From Porticoccaceae bacterium (GTDB lineage Bacteria > Pseudomonadota > Gammaproteobacteria > Pseudomonadales > Porticoccaceae): a stretch of DNA of 45,392 nt. Each line of letters opens with the position of its first letter. Within the stretch, counting starts at the first letter, position 1. A program made the position numbers and the translations under genes. The notes beneath the pieces were generated by a model. The model searched no databases, was not told where the DNA came from, and was given only the letters and a program-made list of their open reading frames with translations. The stretch spans positions 1 to 45,392 of the forward strand of contig JAQXEN010000027.1 of the NCBI GenBank assembly GCA_029250825.1, written 5' to 3'. Of the stretch, positions 35,137 through 43,729 are shown piece after piece.

Positions 35137-37641
35137 TCAACTACATCCCACTAGGGACTTCTCGGAGATATCCTTGGTAACTCTAACATCAGCGATGGTA
35201 AGCGCAAATTCCTTAGAACTGACCAAGACAAAGGGCGAATTAACCTTTTTAAGATTGACTCCAACCTTCTCAAAGCAGCTTAGCTTAACCCCCAGACGAA
35301 CCATCTGATTTTCTGGAATAGCACGGAAAATACGGGTTAAGTTGAGTCCGCCAGAACAGGGCCATCCGCAATCCATACGCAGCGTAACAGCGCCCTTGGG
35401 TTTCTGATCAACCTTGAACTCCATAACGAGAGCAGCATCTTCGTCACGCAGGTTAGTCAGATCAATACCGGCCTCCGACTGGAAGTAAAATTGGCTTTCA
35501 CGACCGCCCTTCCACTCCACCAGACGGGAGTCTTCTTGCACAGTGCCATCGACTGTGGTGACCGTAAGATCGCCAAATGCAGTAGCAGCCTTATTACCCT
35601 GCACTAATTTTTGCCAGTTGCTAGAATCACCCACATAGGTTTTAAACGGTGGGCGAGCGCTGCCACTAAACACTACACGAGCCGCTTTAGACATATCAAT
35701 CAAGGCTTTTGTATCCAGATTGTCGGCGATAATTTCAGCATCGCCATAACTCATACCCTGACCTCGAGTGAGCAATAAGTCAGTGACCGGACGGGATATA
35801 TCAGCTCGATCTAATTCACGGCTGGGCCAATCGAAAGACAGTCTGCCCGTAAAGTCATAACGCACTTTACCTGCGCTATCAGCAACCATTACATCCGCTA
35901 GACCAACGCCTTCAGAGCCGGGCAACCAAGCAACAACAAAGGCATCTGAGTTATTGAACTCGGCATTCATCCACAGGGGACGACCGGTCAAGAACACGGC
36001 TACCACAGGGATATTCTTGCTTTTTAGTGCTTTAAGCAGGTTCAGGTCAGCTTGGTAGCCATCCCGGTAAACCAGAGATTCAATATCGCCCACACCCTCC
36101 GCATAGGGCTCTTCACCAAAGACTACAACAGCTACGTCGGGCTTCTTCGCCCAGCTGTCATCAGCACTTAATTCAACTGAACCGCCATTGTTTTCAACAG
36201 CCTGTTTAAGACCAGCATAGATAGAGGTGGCACCAGGGAAATCGCTATTCTTGTTTTCAGTACCCTGCCAAGTAATAGTCCAGCCGCCGTTTTGCTTGCC
36301 GATATTATCTGCACCATCACCGGTAACCAGAATATGTTGCTTGCCTTTCAGGGGCAGCAGTTGATTTTTGTTTTTCAGCAGAACCAATGATTTACGCACT
36401 GCGTCGCGAGCGATCGCGCGGTGTTCCGCAGAGCCGATAATGTCAGACTCACCAGCCAGCATACGTGTTGATGGAGCGCCTTTTTCAAACAGACCCGCAC
36501 GCATCTTGGTACGCAAAATACGGGTTACCGCATCATCGATACGCGACACAGGAATAACACCACTTTCCACCTGTGCCAGGATATTGGTAATTAAGTTTCT
36601 CCAGCCCTGGGGTACCATAATCAGATCGATACCGGCGTTGATAGCTTGGGGACAGTTCTCAGTGGTACAGCCCTGAACCTGACCTACGCCGTCCCAATCA
36701 CTGACAACCAGTCCGTCAAAACCAAGCTGGTTTTTGAGCACATCAGTGACCAATTGTTTGTGACCGTGAAGCTTGCGTCCATTCCAGCTATTAAAAGATA
36801 CCATTACTGACTGCACATCGGCATCGATGGCGCTAAGGTAGCCCTGACCGTGTAATTCAAGCAGCTGATCTAGGTCGAGAATAGTGTTGCCTTTATCGAT
36901 ACCGCGATAGGTACCACCGTCACCGATCCAGTGTTTCGCCGTGGCCACAACTTTTGAGGGATCTGACCCCAGCTCACCTGGCTCACCCTGGATGCCTTTA
37001 ACAATCTCACCGGCATAAGCTTTTACCAGCGCAGCATCGCTGCTGTAGCCTTCATATGTGCGACCCCAGCGATTGTCTTTGACTACCGCAACAGTGGGAG
37101 CAAAGATCCAATCGATTCCGGTAACCGCGACTTCTTTGGCCGTTACCTCACCAATCTGACGCAGCAGCTGTGGATCGTTCGCTGCACCCAGGCCAATATT
37201 GTGGGGAAACAGCGTGGCACCGACCACATTGTTGTGGCCGTGGACGGCATCAGTGCCCCAGATAATAGGGATACCTGCGCCACCGTCAGAAGTATCGACT
37301 GAGGCATTATAGTAAGAGTCGGCTAGCTCAACCCAGTCTTGAATCGCAGAATTTTTACGCTCACCGGGGAACGAACCGCCACCGTTGAGAATCGAACCAA
37401 TATGGTATTTTTTAACATCAGAGGGAGAGACAAACTTGATCTCTGGCTGGATCATCTGGCCAACTTTTTGCTCGATAGACATACCTGCCAAAATCGTTGC
37501 CACACGCTTTTCAATTGCGTCTGAAGCACCGACATATCCGAGATCTTCAGCCACCAACTTGACCGGCATCATCGAAAACGCCAATCCAGTGATAACTGTT
37601 ACCAAGCCCTTTGCCAAGGCGTAATTTTTATCTTTGACCAT
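35137..37641 (-). CDS. GH3 exo-beta-glucosidase/glucan hydrolase, ExoP-like
   Basis: This is an exported beta-glucan-degrading enzyme of 834 residues. Order: a signal peptide (about residues 1-31), the GH3 TIM barrel with KHWIGDGGT (236-244) and the nucleophile Asp315 in LVVSDWDG, the second alpha/beta domain (VVVFGEEPYAEG, TGRPLWM), and a C-terminal domain of about 190 residues. The last domain, with CGWPCSGG and the final DVRVTKD strand, is like that of the Pseudoalteromonas exo-1,3/1,4-beta-glucanase ExoP. The ATG 37641 is preferred over 37689, which would place 16 polar residues before the signal peptide. The TonB receptor and carbohydrate-binding gene nearby suggest laminarin or mixed-linkage glucan as substrate. 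Confidence 0.92.
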   Translation of the reverse strand: MVKDKNYALAKGLVTVITGLAFSMMPVKLVAEDLGYVGASDAIEKRVATILAGMSIEQKVGQMIQPEIKFVSPSDVKKYHIGSILNGGGSFPGERKNSAIQDWVELADSYYNASVDTSDGGAGIPIIWGTDAVHGHNNVVGATLFPHNIGLGAANDPQLLRQIGEVTAKEVAVTGIDWIFAPTVAVVKDNRWGRTYEGYSSDAALVKAYAGEIVKGIQGEPGELGSDPSKVVATAKHWIGDGGTYRGIDKGNTILDLDQLLELHGQGYLSAIDADVQSVMVSFNSWNGRKLHGHKQLVTDVLKNQLGFDGLVVSDWDGVGQVQGCTTENCPQAINAGIDLIMVPQGWRNLITNILAQVESGVIPVSRIDDAVTRILRTKMRAGLFEKGAPSTRMLAGESDIIGSAEHRAIARDAVRKSLVLLKNKNQLLPLKGKQHILVTGDGADNIGKQNGGWTITWQGTENKNSDFPGATSIYAGLKQAVENNGGSVELSADDSWAKKPDVAVVVFGEEPYAEGVGDIESLVYRDGYQADLNLLKALKSKNIPVVAVFLTGRPLWMNAEFNNSDAFVVAWLPGSEGVGLADVMVADSAGKVRYDFTGRLSFDWPSRELDRADISRPVTDLLLTRGQGMSYGDAEIIADNLDTKALIDMSKAARVVFSGSARPPFKTYVGDSSNWQKLVQGNKAATAFGDLTVTTVDGTVQEDSRLVEWKGGRESQFYFQSEAGIDLTNLRDEDAALVMEFKVDQKPKGAVTLRMDCGWPCSGGLNLTRIFRAIPENQMVRLGVKLSCFEKVGVNLKKVNSPFVLVSSKEFALTIADVRVTKDISEKSLVGCS

Positions 37642-37884
37642 TATTAGCTCTACCCTACCCTTATCTGAAAACTGTCCAGCACCACTCACCGTTCCGATGC
37701 AATCTGCGTGGTTTTGTATGCCTACACCACTTTTATTGGGACTAAAAAAATCCCTTCTAGAGTGCTAGTCTTTCACGGACAGCTATGCGGTGGAAGATCA
37801 GATGAGATGGCGGGTTTAACCGCTGCGTTGAGTGGGGTCTGCGGGAGGTTTTTAGGCGATTAGCAAGGCAAATTATTTAGTCAA

Positions 37885-38697
37885 TCACTGAAATAAGCTG
37901 CGAATCGCCTCTCGGTAATTACGGCTGACACGCAGTGAGTTACCATCGGCCAAATGCAGCAAACTTCCGCCCTTTTGCAGCCGGGTAACACTGACTACAC
38001 GCTCAATATTAACCACAGTGGAGCGATGGATGCGGATAAACATTTGCTCGTCGAGCTTTTCTAACAACTCACGCAGGGTACTGCGCACGATATGGGTTTC
38101 CCCCAGCGCATGGACACACATATAGTCACCGGCGGCATCGACCCAATCAATATCTCCAAAGGGCACCACTTTGACAACACCGGAATCACGTATCAGTAAC
38201 TTGCGCTTAATACCCTCTGGCAGAGCTTCTGCCGCAGGGCTAGGAACACCAGACTCTTTATCGAAACGTTTGGTAATCTCTTCGATTGCGCCAATTAGCG
38301 GCATCTTGTGGCCGGCTTCATCATCCTGAGTCGAATAACGCTCCACCGCTCGTTGCACGGCTCGCTCAATACGCTCTGAATCCAAGGGCTTAAGCACATA
38401 ATCTACGGCGTGTAGATCAAAGGCGTCGATGGCAAACTGATTGTAGGCAGTGGCAAAAATCACCATCGGCATGGTGTCAGACTGCATTGCTTTAACCACC
38501 TCAAACCCATTGATGCCGGGCATTTGGATATCGAGAAAGACTAAATCCGGATGCAGTGAACTGGCAGCAGCTATCGCATCGCGGCCATTGCTACATTCGG
38601 CAACTATTTCGACATCCTCAAGCGCACTTAGGATAGAGCGCAATAGATCCAGAGCCAGAGGCTCATCATCGACAATAATTGTTTTTAATTTAGCCAT
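37885..38697 (-). CDS. LytTR-family response regulator
   Basis: This is a 270-residue two-component regulator. The receiver domain holds VDDEPLALDLL at the start and the phosphoacceptor Asp56 (VFLDIQMPG); a conserved Lys follows in VLKPLDSERIE. The C-terminal LytTR DNA-binding domain (about residues 170-268) has DIDWVDAAGDYMCVH, FIRIHRSTVVNIERV and LRVSRNYREAI. Between them is a polar linker of about 45 residues. It starts 33 bases after the sensor kinase, its evident partner. GH3 lies downstream on the same strand with a 243-base gap. Confidence 0.95.
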   Translation of the reverse strand: MAKLKTIIVDDEPLALDLLRSILSALEDVEIVAECSNGRDAIAAASSLHPDLVFLDIQMPGINGFEVVKAMQSDTMPMVIFATAYNQFAIDAFDLHAVDYVLKPLDSERIERAVQRAVERYSTQDDEAGHKMPLIGAIEEITKRFDKESGVPSPAAEALPEGIKRKLLIRDSGVVKVVPFGDIDWVDAAGDYMCVHALGETHIVRSTLRELLEKLDEQMFIRIHRSTVVNIERVVSVTRLQKGGSLLHLADGNSLRVSRNYREAIRSLFQ

Positions 38698-38730
38698 GTT
38701 ACTACAGTCCCACTCTTTTCAAATACTTGG

Positions 38731-39891
38731 TTAATTGCCAAGCACAAGTTCAGCATTGCTCTCCGCCGTCTGCTTTTCCTGCGGCAAGCGAATATATATG
38801 GTCATGCCACCAGCCTCTGGACTACGCAGTTCAAAGACATAATTATCGCCATAAAAAGCGCTCAATCGATCAACGGTATTTCTTAGCCCGATGCCGGCCC
38901 CCGTGGTATGGGAGTGAGAATCGTCCTGTATACCTGGGCCAGTATCTGACACCTCAATAATCAGATGATCTCCATCGAGTTTCGCAAACAGGCTAATCTT
39001 ACCCCCTTTTTCCGCAGGAGCAATGGCATATTTAATCGCATTCTCCACTAGAGGCTGTAATAGCAGGCTCGGAATCTTCAAGTCATGGGCTCTGGGGTCC
39101 ACATCAAAGTACAGCTCTAGGCGATCGGAGAAGCGGGTTTTCTCAATATCCAAATAGAGTTTTATCGCTACAACTTCCTGCTCTAAAGTCACCCGTTTAA
39201 TGGGATCGTTCTCCAGTGAATAGCGTAGAAAATTACTCAGCTGCATAATCATGGTGTTGGCATTGGTGGTGCTGCGGCCCACGACTAACGCTGAAATAGC
39301 ATTCAAGGTGTTAAACAAAAAATGTGGATTGAGCTGATAGCGCAGCATTTTTAGCTGTGCTTCCTGAGCAATCGTCTCGGCACGGCTGCGCTTGAGCTGT
39401 TCCTCTTTATTTTCCGCTGCAAACTTGAGCAGCGCTTCATGCTCGGACTGCAAAAGCTGATAATATTTAATGCCGTGGTAGAGCGCCGCCCAGCATAAAA
39501 AAATCATGATCGAACCAAACAGCCAGCCACCAAAATCAGCCCAGACATTGGTCTCGTCGGTCATCCACAAAAATGCGCCAATCCGCAGAGCAGACCAGAT
39601 TACTGAACAGAGCAACACTGACACCAGAGTTAGCAATAGGCGCGACAGCACTGGTGTGTTCCACAGGTAATGAAACACCGATCGCAAGGGCCAAGAAACG
39701 GCCACACCTAACACTGACTGCAATAAGGTATGAGAGATATAGGCGAGACTCTGCTGGTTGTACCAGAGAGTCAGACTAAAAAAGCTGATTAACGAGAGAC
39801 TGAACCAACCGCTGATCTGCAAAAATAAAAACTGCGTGTTGCGGTCTCGGTAGAGCTTACCAAGCCAAGGATTGAGCGTAGTCTGATTCAT
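38731..39891 (-). CDS. LytS/YehU-type sensor histidine kinase
   Basis: This is a 386-residue membrane kinase. Four hydrophobic segments fill residues 20-140 with little periplasmic loop, so the signal may be sensed in or at the membrane. A coiled helix (about 145-185) leads to the phosphoacceptor His190 in LRYQLNPHFLFNTLNAIS. The ATPase domain carries PSLLLQPLVENAIKYA and VSDTGPGI, then GAGIGLRNTVDRL. It pairs with the LytTR regulator just downstream. The signal is unknown; its place suggests a link to the glucan-use genes, but such pairs also control unrelated functions. Confidence 0.94.
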   Translation of the reverse strand: MNQTTLNPWLGKLYRDRNTQFLFLQISGWFSLSLISFFSLTLWYNQQSLAYISHTLLQSVLGVAVSWPLRSVFHYLWNTPVLSRLLLTLVSVLLCSVIWSALRIGAFLWMTDETNVWADFGGWLFGSIMIFLCWAALYHGIKYYQLLQSEHEALLKFAAENKEEQLKRSRAETIAQEAQLKMLRYQLNPHFLFNTLNAISALVVGRSTTNANTMIMQLSNFLRYSLENDPIKRVTLEQEVVAIKLYLDIEKTRFSDRLELYFDVDPRAHDLKIPSLLLQPLVENAIKYAIAPAEKGGKISLFAKLDGDHLIIEVSDTGPGIQDDSHSHTTGAGIGLRNTVDRLSAFYGDNYVFELRSPEAGGMTIYIRLPQEKQTAESNAELVLGN

Positions 39892-39936
39892 AAACCTGCC
39901 TGTTGGCGTGACTTTATTATTATTTGGCTGCCATTT

Positions 39937-39979
39937 AGCCCTATATCTGACCCTGTATCTAGCCGTCTATAATAGGGCT
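39937..39979 (+). promoter_or_regulatory. Candidate promoter inside an inverted repeat, upstream of the methyltransferase
   Basis: TATAAT at 39968-39973 is preceded by CTGACC at 39947-39952 (4 of 6 to TTGACA, 15-base spacer). AGCCCTAT (39937-39944) and ATAGGGCT (39972-39979) are inverted copies that bracket the site. The spacer sequence itself is loosely iterated (CCCTATATCT, CCCTGTATCT, GCCGTCTAT). Confidence 0.35.
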
Positions 39980-40072
39980 TTGCTATGAAAAGACAAATAA
40001 CAATATTATTCAATCAGCTGTTTGTTTTACTGCTAGAATTTCCCCTTAAAATCACTCGCGCCGACTGACCCT

Positions 40073-40726
40073 ATGACATCAGATTTAGATAGATCATTAA
40101 TACCGCTAAAACAGCCAACCACACACAGTATCTCGTTTATGGATATCGACGCTCTCAAGGCCTCCCACCCAGAGGTTCGAAGACTCAAGCGCCAACAGCG
40201 CCATGCTGCTCACGGCAATAAAGTCTGGCGCTCTAGCTTTGTATTGATCGATTATTTGAGTACCTGGGAAATACCGGATCGGGCCAAGGTCATGGATATC
40301 GGCTGTGGCTGGGGGCTAACCGGTATCTATCTGGCGAAAAACTATCAGGCCCAGGTCACCGGTTTGGATATAGATGCCAGTGTTGAGCCCTTCCTAAAAC
40401 TCCAGGCCAGTATTAATCAGTGCAGCGTTGAGTTTCAAGAGCGCAGCTTTGAGTCTCTTGAAGATGCTGAACTGGCCGAGCTGCACACCTTGATGGGCAC
40501 CGATATCTGTTTTTGGGATGAGATGACGACACCGCTATTTGAGCTTATTCAGCGTGCTCGCGCCGCCGGTGTCGAGCAGGTGTTGATTGCCGATCCGGGC
40601 CGGCCACCATTTTGGGATCTGGCCGATCGCTGTGTTGCTGAGCTCGGCGGCGAGGTGATTTCGCGGCGAATTGATCAGCCCTGGAAGACTGAAAAGTATA
40701 TCCTCGCCATTGGCGGCCGCGACTAA
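40073..40726 (+). CDS. Class I SAM-dependent methyltransferase
   Basis: This is a 217-residue cytoplasmic protein. Motif I is VMDIGCGWGLTGIYLA (73-88), the acidic ribose contact is VTGLDID, and the late block is QVLIADPGRPPFWDLA. The layout resembles the METTL16/Nnt1-like protein or small-molecule methyltransferases. The substrate cannot be deduced. The ribosome site is weak. It is divergent from the sensor kinase and converges on the TonB receptor, with a shared hairpin terminator between. Confidence 0.82.
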   Translation: MTSDLDRSLIPLKQPTTHSISFMDIDALKASHPEVRRLKRQQRHAAHGNKVWRSSFVLIDYLSTWEIPDRAKVMDIGCGWGLTGIYLAKNYQAQVTGLDIDASVEPFLKLQASINQCSVEFQERSFESLEDAELAELHTLMGTDICFWDEMTTPLFELIQRARAAGVEQVLIADPGRPPFWDLADRCVAELGGEVISRRIDQPWKTEKYILAIGGRD

Positions 40727-40774
40727 GCTGTATGTTTCTAATTCTTAGTTTTCAAAGACTTTTTTCAAGACAAA

Positions 40775-40807
40775 AAAAATGCCCCTCTGTTCCTGAAGGG
40801 CATTTTT
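40775..40807. terminator. Bidirectional terminator
   Basis: AAAAATGCCC (40775-40784) pairs with GGGCATTTTT (40798-40807). A-runs precede and T-runs follow, so it can serve both the methyltransferase (plus strand) and the TonB receptor (minus strand, 31 bases past its stop). Confidence 0.85.
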
Positions 40808-40837
40808 CGTTTCGCCTACACTGCATTGTTTACAAAC

Positions 40838-43657
40838 TTAGAAAGCCATATTGAACTTAATGCCATAGTGACGTGGCTTGCCAAGTGATGCGCGCATAAA
40901 GCCAGGTCCGCGATCAGCCCAGCTGCGCGTAACTTCGTCAGTTACATTGCGAACATAGAGTTCGACTGCCCAGGCACTCTCTTCGTTGATTAAACGAAGT
41001 GCCACATCAGCAGTAGCAAAGGCGTCCTGACCTGAGTGGAATGCACCCTCATCAAAGTTACCCTTGTCAAAGAACATCTCATCCTGCCAGTGAGCCGAAA
41101 CCAGTGGGCTCAGACGCATACCATTGTGCAAGTACCAGTTGTGCTCGAAGGTGACTGTGGCTGAGTACTCGGGAGACCAAGGCATAGCATTGCCCTCAAA
41201 GCTTTGGAAGCGAGCTTCAGTATCATTGCCATCGATAGTGCGAGTGGTTTTATCCGTGCAGTTAGTCAGACCGAGCAGTGCTCGCTCTAAACAGAACCAG
41301 TTATCCTGAGAGTTATCCAGCTCAGTGATCTCAGAGTCCAACCAGGCAACCCAACCATTTACACGGCCGCCGTTATAGGGACGCCAGTCAAACTCCAGCT
41401 CAATACCCATATTGCGGGTCTCACCGATGTTCTGGGTAATCAGAGTACCGATATCTCGACCAACGATGACACAGTCACCTTCGCCAAAAGTACAGGCTGC
41501 TGTGCGACCTTCCGTGTCATCGTAATCAACAGGCACTTGGATCTCAGAACCAACACCCGTGATTGTGGCATAGAAGGTATCTTGCAGATCGGTGTTATCC
41601 ATTAAGAAAACATTACCCAGCAGATTCAACTTGCCGTCGAGCATGGTGGCTTTAAAGCCGAGCTCGTAAGTAATATTGTTCTCGGGATCATAATCAAACG
41701 TATCAGTAATATTACAGTCGCAGATATCAACCGAATCACCAAAGCCGCCTGACTTATAACCTGTAGCTACAGAACCATAGAGGAACACATCATCGTTAAC
41801 CAGGTAATCAAAGCCGACTTTCCAAGTACCCTTGCTCCACGCACCTTTGTGGCTGTTATCTGAATACTGTAGACGGTCGAGGAAATCATCCCCGGCGGTA
41901 CCCATATCATTGTTCAACACATCGGACTGGTAAGGACCAGTACCGCCGATGCTGGCAGTCGGCTCTATGCCTAGGCGTGTCCATGACTCCATCCAAAAAG
42001 ATGCAGCTGGATCATAGAGGCCAATATTCGGCTGACGGTAACCGTTAGTAACGTAGTTGCGGCCGCCAATATCTTCTTTGGTGTCGCGGGTATAACGATA
42101 GCCCGCTGTAACATTGAGCTTCTCATTAACCTTGTAATCAAACTGTACAAAACCCGCCAGGGACTCAACTAAACGCTCCGGCTGAACAAAGGACTGAGCC
42201 AGTGGAAGGACGCCACCACAGCAAAAAGGGTCTTCAACATCAAAACGGATTTCGTTATCTTCTTTCATATAGAAGACACCGGCGATCCACTGCAAGTTAG
42301 AATCAGACTGTGATTTCAGCTGCAGCTCGGAGACAACAGAGCGGTAGTCTGAATAGTTAGTGCTCAGGCTGAGGTCACCGAATGGCTGCATAGCCACATC
42401 GCCGTAGCCTAGTGACTCAAGCAACGGCAGGTTGTTGACCAAATTCGGGCATTTAACCATGGCACCGCCACCGCCAGTGCAACCGGCAGGCGCAGCGTCA
42501 TCGGAGTACCAAGTACGCGTAATACCGTAGGCAGGATGATCCGGATCGGTATAAACCGTTGATGCATCGTGTACCTGCGAACGCTTCTGCTGTGAATAGC
42601 CAACGCGACCTTCAAATACGACGTCTTCGTTGATATCCCAAGTCAGAACTGAACGCAGACCCAGAATAGTCATATCCATTTCGCCGGGAACGTTAACACT
42701 CACATCGTACTGATCTTGTTCACAGGCAAAGAAAGTGCCTTCAGCTTTTTCACAATCTTTAAGGCTTAAACCACCGGGAGACTTATCCTGAAAATAATCA
42801 GCAATCAGATCCAAGCTAATGTCATTGGTTGGCTCAAAGCGCATACCTAATCGAGCACCGCTGCGATCAACCGAACCATAGGCATCGCTGTCGCTAACTT
42901 CCCGGTTACGACGCTGGTCGACGTTAGGAATCCCATCTGCAGCCACATCATAAGGACCAGTGGTGCTGCCGTCGCCGTCAGTGTCCCAAGCCAGATCGAA
43001 CAAATCTGGAGTCTGGTTGTACCAGGTATCAGCAGTTTCTTTCAAGAAGCTGGCGCGCAAGGCCAGAACATCGTTGACTGGCAAATTGACCCAGCCTTTA
43101 ACATTACGCTGTGCGTACTTTCCAAGTTCCACTTCAATCTTACCTTCCTGCTGATCAAAGTTAGGACGCGCGCTGATCACATTGACGCTACCAGCGGTTG
43201 AGTTGCGACCAAACAAAGTGCCCTGAGGACCTCGACTTATTTCGACACGCTCGACATCGTACATTAACGCCAGACCCGCTTGCGGACGTGGTGAATAAAG
43301 ACCGTCGAAGTGCATAGCAACAGTCGGGTCACCGATCTCGGTGAAGTTGTTCGAGGTCAGACCACGCACAACAACCTGAACACCAGAATCAGTAGGCGAC
43401 AGAGCAATCTGCATATTAGGGACCAGATCGCCGATATCGAGCAGGTTCTTGACGCCCTGATTATCCAGCGACTCCTGACCAAATGCAGAGACTGCAACGG
43501 ACGTTTCCATCAGCGAGGTTTCACGCTTGGTGGAGGTAACAATGATCTCTTCAATGCCATAGTCCTCGTCCATGCCCTCTTGGGCATAGGCGTTGACACT
43601 GAGCGCCATCGCGGCAACCAACGCGTTTTTAACAATATTTATATTTTGCTTATACAT
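40838..43657 (-). CDS. TonB-dependent outer-membrane receptor
   Basis: This is a 939-residue receptor. The signal peptide (VKNALVAAMALSVNAYA) is followed by a TonB-box-like stretch (IEEIIVTSTKRE), the plug domain (VVVRGLTSNNF, ISRGPQGTLFGRNSTAGSVNVIS), then a 22-strand barrel ending in the outer-membrane signal YGIKFNMAF. The ATG at 43657 is preferred: it follows GGGAAAGAGA, whereas the longer frame begins at a TTG inside that ribosome site. It lies 72 bases after the carbohydrate-binding protein gene on the same strand. That pairing, with GH3 nearby, suggests oligosaccharide (beta-glucan) uptake, though sequence alone does not give the ligand. Confidence 0.93.
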   Translation of the reverse strand: MYKQNINIVKNALVAAMALSVNAYAQEGMDEDYGIEEIIVTSTKRETSLMETSVAVSAFGQESLDNQGVKNLLDIGDLVPNMQIALSPTDSGVQVVVRGLTSNNFTEIGDPTVAMHFDGLYSPRPQAGLALMYDVERVEISRGPQGTLFGRNSTAGSVNVISARPNFDQQEGKIEVELGKYAQRNVKGWVNLPVNDVLALRASFLKETADTWYNQTPDLFDLAWDTDGDGSTTGPYDVAADGIPNVDQRRNREVSDSDAYGSVDRSGARLGMRFEPTNDISLDLIADYFQDKSPGGLSLKDCEKAEGTFFACEQDQYDVSVNVPGEMDMTILGLRSVLTWDINEDVVFEGRVGYSQQKRSQVHDASTVYTDPDHPAYGITRTWYSDDAAPAGCTGGGGAMVKCPNLVNNLPLLESLGYGDVAMQPFGDLSLSTNYSDYRSVVSELQLKSQSDSNLQWIAGVFYMKEDNEIRFDVEDPFCCGGVLPLAQSFVQPERLVESLAGFVQFDYKVNEKLNVTAGYRYTRDTKEDIGGRNYVTNGYRQPNIGLYDPAASFWMESWTRLGIEPTASIGGTGPYQSDVLNNDMGTAGDDFLDRLQYSDNSHKGAWSKGTWKVGFDYLVNDDVFLYGSVATGYKSGGFGDSVDICDCNITDTFDYDPENNITYELGFKATMLDGKLNLLGNVFLMDNTDLQDTFYATITGVGSEIQVPVDYDDTEGRTAACTFGEGDCVIVGRDIGTLITQNIGETRNMGIELEFDWRPYNGGRVNGWVAWLDSEITELDNSQDNWFCLERALLGLTNCTDKTTRTIDGNDTEARFQSFEGNAMPWSPEYSATVTFEHNWYLHNGMRLSPLVSAHWQDEMFFDKGNFDEGAFHSGQDAFATADVALRLINEESAWAVELYVRNVTDEVTRSWADRGPGFMRASLGKPRHYGIKFNMAF

Positions 43658-43729
43658 AAATCTCTTTCCCAAAATTATCTATTTTACTAAAACAGCTGAA
43701 CATGCAATCCCACAACACGGATTCCAAGG

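Noticed and set aside
43310-43690. 126-codon plus-strand frame over the receptor start
   Set aside because: It is antisense to the signal peptide and plug of the TonB receptor, with no independent support.
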